Assembly: GCF_000373625.1 (NCBI RefSeq)
Contig: NZ_KB891995.1
Span: forward strand, 416,881-480,880
From: Streptomyces sp. LaPpAH-108
Lineage (GTDB): Bacteria > Actinomycetota > Actinomycetes > Streptomycetales > Streptomycetaceae
Direction of reading: 5' to 3'
Length of the DNA: 64,000 bases
The position numbers and the translations under genes were made by a program. Shown here piece by piece: positions 19,429 to 28,633 of this stretch; the first letter of the stretch is position 1, and every line of letters begins with the position of its first letter. The notes under the pieces are model-generated. The model saw only the letters and a program-made list of their open reading frames with translations. It did not search any database and was not told the DNA's origin.

Positions 19429-19641
19429 GTGAGGACGAAGCCGACTATGCGTAAGAGAATGCTTCGCTCGGTGTTTGTCGCCGTCTTCTCCGCCGTTGTG
19501 GCCTTCGGGACTCTGAGTGGCCTCTCCGCGGGGAAGAGTGACGTACGGGCGGACAGTATTTGGTCCGTGGTGGCGCCGCATGCGGCGAGTGCGGACGACG
19601 CGGGCACGGTGTACAGGCCGAACGACAGTATCTGGTCCTGA
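19429..19641 (+). CDS. Small secreted peptide with duplicated DSIWS motif
   Basis: A 70-residue precursor. The N-terminus is basic and then hydrophobic (MRKRMLRSVFVAVFSAVVAF), a Sec signal peptide likely cut near residues 33-42. The mature ~30 residues carry DSIWS twice: once at the probable mature N-terminus (RADSIWSVVAPHA) and once as the last five residues (RPNDSIWS). GTG at 19429 has GAGGGGA 7 nt upstream. The Rieske-like gene starts one nucleotide after its stop, so the two are coupled. It diverges from a LuxR-type regulator. No homology-based function is known to me; an exported signal peptide is one possibility. Confidence 0.7.
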   Translation: MRTKPTMRKRMLRSVFVAVFSAVVAFGTLSGLSAGKSDVRADSIWSVVAPHAASADDAGTVYRPNDSIWS

Positions 19642-19642
19642 C

Positions 19643-19978
19643 ATGACGACGCCGCCTGACGACCGTTCCTTCCGGCGAGAGATGGCCACGGCCTACCGGT
19701 CCGGCTGGCACTTCATCGACCTGGTCACCGCCATCCCCCACAGTGGTGACTCGTTGATGGTGACGGTGTTCGGCGAACCGGTCGTGGTCACCCGCGACGA
19801 GGACGAGGACGTCCGCGCCTATCGGTGCCTGCGCAAACCGCGCGGGGCGCCGCAGCCGGTGCGGTGTGCCGTCCGGTACGGCATGATCTTCGTCAACCTG
19901 GACCAGCGCGACCACCGGCTCACCTCCCCGGAGGTCGCCGACCTGAGAACCATCTCGGCCACCCCCCGCAGTGCCTGA
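19643..19978 (+). CDS. Rieske-like domain protein lacking the Fe-S ligands
   Basis: 111 residues resembling the N-terminal Rieske domain of ring-hydroxylating dioxygenases: WHFIDLVTAIPHSGDSLMVT and FGEPVVVTRDEDEDVRAYRC, then YGMIFVNLDQRDHRL. The ligand motifs C-x-H and C-x-x-H are absent: where they belong the sequence runs CLRKPRGAPQPVRCAVRYGM, as if the cluster-binding loops were lost and the strands joined. It is therefore unlikely to bind a 2Fe-2S cluster and may be a structural or binding remnant. It starts 1 nt after the DSIWS peptide stop, implying coupled translation. Confidence 0.65.
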   Translation: MTTPPDDRSFRREMATAYRSGWHFIDLVTAIPHSGDSLMVTVFGEPVVVTRDEDEDVRAYRCLRKPRGAPQPVRCAVRYGMIFVNLDQRDHRLTSPEVADLRTISATPRSA

Positions 19979-21459
19979 CGCGATTCCCCCGTCGTAAAAG
20001 ATCGCTCAGGCGCTTCCCCCCGCAGCGGCGTCACCGTGACCTGAACACGGTGACGCCGCTGCAGTTTCTGCGGATATTTCACCGTATGCCCCACCTGACC
20101 AACTGGCCGAAACTGTTCATTGTTGGATTTCAGGGGGGTGTCGGGGACGGGGGGTTCGGGGCGGGGTGGGGGCTTGGCTGGGGGTGTGGGGTGGAGGGTG
20201 CGGGGGCGCCTGTGCGGGCGTCTGCGGGGGGCGGTCGGGTGCCGCGGGGGCGGCCGACGCGGGGTGTCGCTCGCGGGGGCGCTGTCGAGTGTGGCGGTGC
20301 GCGGGGGCGCCTGCGGGGGTGTGGCCGGGTGCCGCGTGGGTGGCCGACGTGGGGCCGCTCGCGGGGGCGCCGTCGGGTGTCGCGGTGCGCGGGGCCGCCT
20401 GCGCGGGCATCTGCGGGGGTGCCGTCGGGTGTGGCGGTGTGAGGGGGCGGGTTCGCGGGCGGTATGAGGGGACGCGGGGTATCGCTCGCGGGGTCGCCGT
20501 CGGGTGTCGCGGTGCGCGGAGGTGGGTTCGGGGGCGGCGTGCGGGGATGACGCCGGGTACCGCCGAGGCTCCGCCGACTGCTCCGACGTGAGCGGCACCC
20601 AAGGCTCTGCCCCCCTCGGCCCGGGTCGTCCGCGCCGTCTGCTGCGGCCTGGTCGCCGCCCCGGCAATGGGCCTTCCGTCTCGGCCGACTTCTGGCCCCG
20701 TACGGCCTCTGCCGACCGCTGGGCTCCGCCAGGTGCCCGGTGCGGGCTTGCCCTGGCTACCTGCCGAGCCTCCTGATCCGGTCCCTGTCGCTTACGGTCC
20801 GGGGAGTGAGGTGTGCCGCTGCTGGGTCCTGACTTGGGCTTCCCCGGCCCTGCCTAGGCCCTTTACGGACACATCACGCATGGCGAGCGCCGCGCCTGGC
20901 GGTGCCCCTGCCCACGCACAGAGGGCAGCCGTGCCCGTCGATCAAGTCGCTCGAGAGCGGCCGACGCGGGCCTCCCGCAGCGAGCGTGATGACTCCCGCT
21001 GTCACCGGCTTTCCCGCCCTGCGGGCTGCCGCAGGGCCCCGGTTGCGGGGCTGTCCCGCCCTGGCGGCGCCGTAACGCCTTCGGCTGGCGGGCCGCCCCG
21101 ACCCCGTTCGCCGGTGACGTGGAGTCCTGCCCCCTGCCGGGCGTGGTCGTCGCCTGGTGTGCGAACTCGGCGTGCGTGGGCCCCTGACGTGTCGGGCGCT
21201 CCGGCTCGGTCGCGTCCTGGTGTCGCCCGCAGCGTTCTCGGCTGCTGTCCGGTGGGGCGGTGAGCGGCGTGGCTCTTGCGGTCGTCGGCTGGCCGACCTC
21301 GGTGTCGCCGCGCCTCCTCCGGCGGCCGGGCCTCGGTGCCGGGCGGCGCTGTTGGGCCCGGCGACGCCGATCCTGTCGCCCCGGTGCCCAGCCGACCCTG
21401 CCGCCCCGGTGCCCAGCTGACCCCGGCCCCGAGGCATGCCGAACCGCCGGAGGCGGGTG
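19979..21459. other. 1.5-kb non-coding, partly G-repeat region
   Basis: No supported gene. From 20120 to about 20560 the + strand is a degenerate G-rich array of units such as GCGGGGGCG and GGGTGTCGCGGTGCGCGGGG; the remainder to 21459 is mixed high-GC sequence with no ribosome sites or recognisable protein in any frame. Apparent long frames here are by-products of missing stop codons. Confidence 0.6.
20120..20560. repeat. Degenerate G-rich tandem repeats
   Basis: Recurrent elements include GCGGGGGCGCC, GTCGGGTGTCGCGGTG and CTCGCGGGGGCGC, spaced irregularly by 30-90 bases. The G-runs of 4-6 bases on the + strand could form quadruplexes. The strand bias (G on +, C on -) is striking compared with adjacent genes. 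Confidence 0.6.
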
Positions 21460-21858
21460 TCAGGCGTGGCCCAGCATGCGGTCCACCGTGATTTCCAGGA
21501 CGACCCGCGTCGGGTTCTCGCGGGGGACGCGGCCGTAGCGCTCGGCGTAGCGGTGGACGGCGTCGGCCACGCGGGCCGGGTCGGTGACCACGTGGGCGGT
21601 GCCCTCCAGGGTGGCCCAGCGGCGGCCGTCGACCTGGCAGAGGGCTACGCGGGCACCGGCGGAGCCCGAGGCGCGGATGTGGGCCGCCTTCGCGGTCGCG
21701 GCGTCGGTGATGACGCGGGCCAGGGCGGTGGCGGGGTCGTACGTGACGCCCACCGGGACCACGTGGGGCGTGCCGTCGGGGCGGAGGGTCGTCAGGGTGC
21801 TGAGGTGCCGTTCGCGCCAGAAGGCGAGGTACGGCTCGTCGGGATGCAGGGAGGTCAT
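21460..21858 (-). CDS. PPOX-class F420-dependent oxidoreductase
   Basis: 132 residues of the split-β-barrel pyridoxamine-phosphate-oxidase-like family: FWRERHLSTLTTLRPDGTPH, VVPVGVTYDPATALARVIT, and GRRWATLEGTAHVVTDPARV. In actinobacteria such proteins commonly bind F420 or flavins; the cofactor is inferred from family only. No ribosome site precedes the ATG, but TAGGTT lies 6 nt upstream on the minus strand, consistent with a leaderless transcript. It diverges from clpB across 116 bases. Confidence 0.8.
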   Translation of the reverse strand: MTSLHPDEPYLAFWRERHLSTLTTLRPDGTPHVVPVGVTYDPATALARVITDAATAKAAHIRASGSAGARVALCQVDGRRWATLEGTAHVVTDPARVADAVHRYAERYGRVPRENPTRVVLEITVDRMLGHA

Positions 21859-21895
21859 GGCCGAAACCTAGTCAGGTTCAAACGACCTCCGCTTA

Positions 21896-21916
21896 ATTGA
21901 GTGCACTAGGCTCAAG
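21896..21916. promoter_or_regulatory. HspR (HAIR) operator of clpB
   Basis: ATTGAGT-N7-GCTCAAG matches the HAIR consensus CTTGAGT-N7-ACTCAAG at 12 of 14 positions and lies ~60 bases upstream of the clpB start, placing clpB in the HspR regulon together with dnaK. Confidence 0.85.
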
Positions 21917-21974
21917 TTTGTGTACACTGGTTAAGTCATCAGTAGAAGGACGTGCCGAGGAGGAGAACACGAAC

Positions 21975-24572
<2,598 letters not shown>

Positions 24573-24591
24573 CGGCGGCCCCGCACGGCAT

Positions 24592-24628
24592 GGCGGCCCG
24601 TCCCCTTCACGGAAGGGGGCGGGCCGCC
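24592..24628 (+). terminator. Terminator after clpB
   Basis: A 16-bp stem, GGCGGCCCGTCCCCTT against AAGGGGGCGGGCCGCC with one T·G pair, around the loop CACGG, starting 20 bases after the clpB stop. Confidence 0.85.
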
Positions 24629-24650
24629 GTCGTATTGCCCGTCGGCCGTC

Positions 24651-25102
24651 TCATTCGGTGAACGCGGAGTACGCCACCTCGGCCTCACCCGCCCTCATGA
24701 ACCGCACATCCACCTCCGCGCGGTCCGCCCCGAAGCCGTCCCCCTGGCCGAAGCCCAGGCCGAGGCAGAGGTCGTAAGGCGGACGGCAGGTCCCGGACGG
24801 CTCCGGGGCGTCCGGATACGTCGCCTTCAGCCAGCTCCGCAGCTCCGCGCGCGGCATCCGGAAGCGGGCGTCGTACTGGGTGTCCTGCCACGACAGGACC
24901 GTGCAGCGCGCATCCCGGGCACCGGCGGGCAGCCGTGCCCCGCCGTAGGCGAGCGCCCGCGCGCACGGTACGGCGGTGGGCCGGGGTGCGTCGGACGAGT
25001 CCGGGCGAGCCCCCAGCCCGCCAGCGTTATGACCGCCGCCACCCCGATCAGCAGCGGCGCGGACAGCACCAGGACGAGCCCGGCGCGCCCCCGTCCGCTC
25101 AC
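24651..25102 (-). pseudogene. Small membrane-anchored protein gene with a -1 frameshift
   Basis: The coding signal begins at GTG 25102 (MSGRGRAGLVLVLSAPLLIG, one transmembrane helix, then WGLAR) and continues in a different frame after ~25005 as DSSDAPRPTAVPCARALAYG to the stop at 24651 (EAEVAYSAFTE). Both parts have plausible composition. The interval is 452 nt, one short of a codon multiple, and adding one G to the CCCGG run would restore LARDSSDAPRP. The C-terminal part has four Cys. It is either a genuine pseudogene or a sequencing error. Translation would be coupled to the 39-aa gene upstream by the GTGA overlap. Confidence 0.6.
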
Positions 25103-25218
25103 CACGACTCCGCGGTGCGGAAGAGGTCCCAGGCCGTCCAGGCGGCCCAGAGGACGAACAGCAGGCAGGCGGTCCACAGGGTCCAGAGGGCCCATCGCCC
25201 GGCTCTTGATATGCGCAT
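25099..25218 (-). CDS. Trp-rich single-helix membrane protein, 39 aa
   Basis: A short gene reading ATG CGC ATA TCA ... TGA on the minus strand. The product begins MRISRAGRWALWTLWTACLL and ends FVLWAAWTAWDLFRTAESW, with one amphipathic/transmembrane helix containing eight tryptophans. Its stop overlaps the GTG of the next gene (GTGGTGA), a typical translational-coupling junction, which supports both reading frames. No clear ribosome site precedes the ATG. The function is unknown; it probably partners the anchored protein downstream. Confidence 0.55.
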   Translation of the reverse strand: MRISRAGRWALWTLWTACLLFVLWAAWTAWDLFRTAESW

Positions 25219-25355
25219 GTCGGAATCATGACGTACGGGGCGCCGTCCGTCCGGGAACTTCGTGTCCGCCGAGGGCTTACAGGGTGCGGCGGGGCTTGCC
25301 AGGGGCCTCCCCTTCTGGGGGAGGATGGCGGTATCCGTACGAAGGGAAAAACACG

Positions 25356-25886
25356 GTGAGCATCGACCCGTCCTCGATTCCGAACTTCGGGGGCCAGCCC
25401 GACCCGCAGCCCCAGGGACCTGTGGGCCCCGTCGTCCCGGATCAGGACCTTGTGAAGCAGCTCCTGGAGCAGATGGAGCTGAAGTTCGTCGTGGACGAGG
25501 AGGGCGACCTCGCGGCTCCGTGGGAGCAGTTCCGCACGTACTTCATGTTCCGCGGTGAGGACGAGCAGGCGGTCTTCTCGGTGCGGACCTTCTACGACCG
25601 TCCCCACAAGATCGACGAGAAGCCGCAGCTGCTGGAGATCGTCGACGAGTGGAACCGCCGCACCCTGTGGCCGAAGGTGTACACCCACACCCACGAGGAC
25701 GGCACCGTCCGCCTCATCGGCGAGGCCCAGATGCTGGTCGGCACCGGCGTCGACCTCAACCACTTCGTGTCCTCCACGGTCAGCTGGGTCCGCGCCGCGA
25801 TCGAGTTCGACAAGTGGATCGTGGAACAGCTGGGTCTGGAGCAGGAGGTCGACGACGCGGAGGACTCGGGCGGGGACGTGGAGTAG
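25356..25886 (+). CDS. YbjN-domain protein
   Basis: 176 residues. After a Pro/Gln-rich N-terminus (PNFGGQPDPQPQGPVGP) comes a YbjN/type III secretion-chaperone-like domain: LVKQLLEQMELKFVVDEEGD, QFRTYFMFRGEDEQAVFSVR, LLEIVDEWNRRTLWPKVYTH, VRLIGEAQMLVGTGVDLNHF. The tail is acidic. GTG at 25356 is preceded by GAAGGGA with 8-nt spacing. YbjN proteins act as small cytosolic chaperones or regulators in other bacteria; here it marks the ordinary genome at the left edge of the lanthipeptide cluster. Confidence 0.8.
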   Translation: MSIDPSSIPNFGGQPDPQPQGPVGPVVPDQDLVKQLLEQMELKFVVDEEGDLAAPWEQFRTYFMFRGEDEQAVFSVRTFYDRPHKIDEKPQLLEIVDEWNRRTLWPKVYTHTHEDGTVRLIGEAQMLVGTGVDLNHFVSSTVSWVRAAIEFDKWIVEQLGLEQEVDDAEDSGGDVE

Positions 25887-25913
25887 GTCTCCCGACCCGT
25901 CCCGCGCGGACGA

Positions 25914-25962
25914 GAGCCCGGCCGGCTCGCCGACCGTCACGGTCGCGGGGCCGGCCGGGCTC
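25914..25962 (+). terminator. Terminator after the ybjN-like gene; left edge of the RiPP cluster
   Basis: A 13-bp outer stem, GAGCCCGGCCGGC and GCCGGCCGGGCTC, with an inner hairpin CGACCG-TCA-CGGTCG; it is followed by ATTTCC. It insulates the cluster promoter from upstream transcription. Confidence 0.8.
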
Positions 25963-26005
25963 ATTTCCGGCCTTCTCAGGTACTGGCCGATTGCGGTCAG
26001 GTACA

Positions 26006-26035
26006 TTGCCCCTTTGTTGCACGGCCAGTAAGAAT
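26006..26035 (+). promoter_or_regulatory. Promoter of the synthetase kinase gene
   Basis: TTGCCC (26006-26011), a 17-bp spacer and TAAGAA (26029-26034). The predicted transcription start falls on the GTG at 26041, so the mRNA would be leaderless. A similar TTGCCT-N17-AAAAGA lies before the precursor genes. Confidence 0.55.
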
Positions 26036-26040
26036 CGGCT

Positions 26041-27162
26041 GTGCAGAAAACGGAGAAACAATACCTGCAACGTCGTCCCATGGCCATGCCCGCAGGAACT
26101 CTGGCTGCGAATCCCGAAGTGGTGGAGGCTCTTTCCGGCCTCTCGTTCGGTTCGCTCGGCTCTGCGGAGATCTTCTCCTTTCCCGGACGCAATGACAACT
26201 GGTCGGGTGTGACGGACGAAGGCCATGCGATCTTCGTGAAGCAGCTCGCCGGGAAAACACCGGAATCCCTGGCCAGATTTCGCCGTGCTCTCGCGTTCGA
26301 GCGGGAAGCGGCTGCCGAACGTATTCCGCATCCCCGGCTTCTCGGCGCGGACGAGAAGAACCGGCTGCTGGTGTTCGAGCTTCTGGAGAATGCCCGGTCC
26401 GGTAATGAACTGGCGGCGGACGACGCGTTCACTCCCGGGATTTCCCAGCAGGTCGGCGAAATCCTGGCCGCGCTCCACGGGGCGATGCCTACCGGTGTGC
26501 CGGACGTGGTGGACGATCCGCATCCCCTGCCGCCGGTCGCCGAACTCCGGGCGCTGCCTCTCGCGGCCTATCTCTCCGCGTCCGGCGCCTCTCTCCAGGC
26601 ATGGGCCATGCTCCAGCGGGACGTCCCGCTCGTCAGCGCGCTGACGGCACTGCGGGAGGGGGAGCGCACGACGCCCCGGGTGCCCGGCCACGGGGACTTC
26701 CGGCTCGATCAGCTGCTGGTCCAGGATGCGGTGGTCCACCTGACCGACTGGGAGGAGTTCCGGCTCATGGACCCGGCACGCGATGTCGGGGCCTATGTGG
26801 GGGAGTGGCTGTACCGGGCGGTCCTCCGCATCCCGGTGACGGACGGCGCGGACACGGCGTTCGGGCAGACCCTCGGGCACACCGAGATCCTCACACGCGG
26901 CCAGCAGGAGATCTCCCGGGTGATCCCGCTGGTCACCGCCTTCTGGACCGCGTACCGGGCGCACCGCCGGACCGCCGATCCGGAGCTGGCCACGCGGGCG
27001 ACCGCGTACGCGGGATGGCATCTGATCGACCGGCTGCTCGCCTCGACGCGGGAGAGCGCCCGGCTCTCCGCGATCGTCCGGGCCGCGGCGGGCATCGGCC
27101 GGACCGCCCTGCTCGATCCACAGAGGTTCACCGGCGCGGTGGGACTGGGGGAACAGCGATGA
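26041..27162 (+). CDS. APH-like kinase of the class V lanthipeptide synthetase (LxmK-type)
   Basis: 373 residues with an aminoglycoside-phosphotransferase fold. The catalytic loop HGDFRLDQ (about 217-224) contains the Brenner Asp, and DWEEFRLMDPARDVG follows with the metal-binding Asp. In lexapeptide-type clusters and in thioamitide clusters the equivalent protein (LxmK, TvaC) phosphorylates precursor Ser/Thr side chains; here that role is inferred from the genes alongside it. The GTG start has no ribosome site and seems leaderless; ATG at 26080 is an alternative. The 5' end has lower GC than its neighbours. Its stop overlaps the HopA1-domain gene as ATGA. Confidence 0.85.
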   Translation: MQKTEKQYLQRRPMAMPAGTLAANPEVVEALSGLSFGSLGSAEIFSFPGRNDNWSGVTDEGHAIFVKQLAGKTPESLARFRRALAFEREAAAERIPHPRLLGADEKNRLLVFELLENARSGNELAADDAFTPGISQQVGEILAALHGAMPTGVPDVVDDPHPLPPVAELRALPLAAYLSASGASLQAWAMLQRDVPLVSALTALREGERTTPRVPGHGDFRLDQLLVQDAVVHLTDWEEFRLMDPARDVGAYVGEWLYRAVLRIPVTDGADTAFGQTLGHTEILTRGQQEISRVIPLVTAFWTAYRAHRRTADPELATRATAYAGWHLIDRLLASTRESARLSAIVRAAAGIGRTALLDPQRFTGAVGLGEQR

Positions 27163-28133
27163 CGGCCATCGTCGAACGGGACGGTCTCGGCGCGGGGCTC
27201 GCGACCGCGGCGGAGGCCGTCGAGGTCGCCGCCGACGCGCGTACGGCCCGGGTGGGCGCCACCGAGGTGACCGCGGAGGGCCCGGCCGAGATGCGGGCCG
27301 TGCTGGCCCGGCGGATGTACGAGATCCTGCACACCGGGCGGGACGCGAGCGGGGATCAGCCGTCCCGCACGCTGCGCGACCGGGAGTTCGAGGCCGAACT
27401 GAGCCGGGTGACGCCGCACGACGAGGTGTTTGTGCCCTGTGTACCCGGTGGTGGCGACCGGGTGGTGGAACTCGACGGGCTGCGGGTCCGGGTGCCCGCC
27501 GATGTGGAGATCACCGAGACCGGCCCTGGTGCGGCCGGTCTGCGGCTGCCCGCCGCCCGCCCGGCGCTCTCCCCGGGTTTCTTCCTCGCGGACGGCTCCG
27601 CCGGGCGTCCGGGACGGGGTGCCGTGCTGCGCGTCTACGTGCGAGTGCCGGACCCGGACGCGGCACGGGAGCTGTGGCGCGGCGTGCTCGGGGCGCTGGA
27701 GGAGCGGTCGGTCCGGTACCGCGCCAAGGTCGTCTCGTACGCGGGCGGACTTCCGCGCAACGACGGCCTGGTGGTCTACCTGGGGCCCGAGTCGTACGGA
27801 GCGGTGGGCGACATCGCCGCCGCGTCCCGGCGGGCCGGGGCGGCCGGCGGAGGTGCCTCCGCCTTCGCCCGGACCCTGGTGCCCGGAGTGGCGGTGGCCT
27901 GGGAACCGGCCGACCGCCGACCGGGGATGCGGGATCTGAGCTTCGGTGAGCACCGCGCGACCGTGCTGGCCCGCGCCTTCACGGAGGCGGCACTGGACGG
28001 CCGGGGCCGCCCGGCACCGGGTGAGCTGGCCGCGGCTCTCCGGGCGGCGAACGCCGATCCGCTGGACCCCGCCCGCAACGTGGACTCACCGCCCTGGCCG
28101 GACGCCGGACGGGACCTCGGCTTGCTCAAATGA
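27159..28133 (+). CDS. HopA1-domain lyase-like protein (LxmY/TvaD-type)
   Basis: 324 residues matching the type III effector HopA1 family that recurs in class V lanthipeptide and thioamitide clusters: RRMYEILHTGRDASGD, SPGFFLADGSAG, AVLRVYVRVPDPDAARELWR, YRAKVVSYAGGLPRNDGLVV, YLGPESYGA and PGVAVAWEPADRRPGM. The partner role, eliminating phosphate from phospho-Ser/Thr to give dehydroalanine/dehydrobutyrine, is established for the related thioamitide system and inferred here. ATG at 27159 overlaps the kinase stop by 4 nt, so the pair is made together. Confidence 0.85.
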   Translation: MTAIVERDGLGAGLATAAEAVEVAADARTARVGATEVTAEGPAEMRAVLARRMYEILHTGRDASGDQPSRTLRDREFEAELSRVTPHDEVFVPCVPGGGDRVVELDGLRVRVPADVEITETGPGAAGLRLPAARPALSPGFFLADGSAGRPGRGAVLRVYVRVPDPDAARELWRGVLGALEERSVRYRAKVVSYAGGLPRNDGLVVYLGPESYGAVGDIAAASRRAGAAGGGASAFARTLVPGVAVAWEPADRRPGMRDLSFGEHRATVLARAFTEAALDGRGRPAPGELAAALRAANADPLDPARNVDSPPWPDAGRDLGLLK

Positions 28134-28267
28134 ACCTCAAGTGCCTCGAAGCCCAGCCGCCCCATCCTTTACCGTATCTATGAGATCGCTTGGCCTGGTC
28201 ATTACCAAGTGGTCGGCCTGCTGATTTCGGTGTGTTGCCGTCGGCAGTGCACCGGGGGAATGGAAGG

Positions 28268-28522
28268 GTGATCCGTATTTCAGTCGACACCTGCGCCACT
28301 CGAGCGTACGGGCAGAAATTCGGACGGAACGGGGGCCTGGAGAGGAATCATGTCCATGTGCTCTCTCTCGTCTCTCAGGGCTGCACCATGGGGCAGGTGG
28401 CTCGGAGACTGGACATCAGTGACCGCACCCTGCGAAGAATGATGCGGGTCATATGTAGCAATGTCGAGGTCGAGACGCCGATAGAGGCGGTCGTCTGGGC
28501 AGTGCGACGGGGTCTGATCTGA
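28268..28522 (+). CDS. Single-domain LuxR-like HTH regulator
   Basis: 84 residues that consist of almost nothing but a GerE-type helix-turn-helix: NHVHVLSLVSQGCTMGQVAR, RLDISDRTLRRMMRVICS, then VEVETPIEAVVWAVRRGLI. No receiver or ligand domain is attached. GTG at 28268 is preceded by a purine run (GGGGGAATGGAAGG). It lies between the kinase/HopA1 pair and the exporter with its own intergenic space upstream, and a strong T-tailed terminator follows, so it is probably a cluster-specific activator transcribed on its own. Confidence 0.75.
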   Translation: MIRISVDTCATRAYGQKFGRNGGLERNHVHVLSLVSQGCTMGQVARRLDISDRTLRRMMRVICSNVEVETPIEAVVWAVRRGLI

Positions 28523-28532
28523 AATTTCCACT

Positions 28533-28571
28533 GTCCGCCATCGGCCGATGTCCGATGGCGGACGTTTTTCT
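28533..28571 (+). terminator. T-tailed intrinsic terminator after the regulator
   Basis: A perfect 12-bp stem, GTCCGCCATCGG and CCGATGGCGGAC, with a 7-nt loop, followed by GTTTTTCTT. It has a genuine U-tract, uncommon in this window, and splits the cluster into an upstream and a downstream transcript. Confidence 0.9.
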
Positions 28572-28633
28572 TGTTCCGCACTCCGGTGATCCGGAGACTT
28601 GCCGTCGACCGATGTCAGGCGAGAGGAACAGCA

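Noticed and set aside
19979..21459. Proteins of 150-280 residues in the G-rich gap
   Set aside because: Low-complexity translations (RRPRAPRHPTAPP-like) of the G-repeat tract; not supported.
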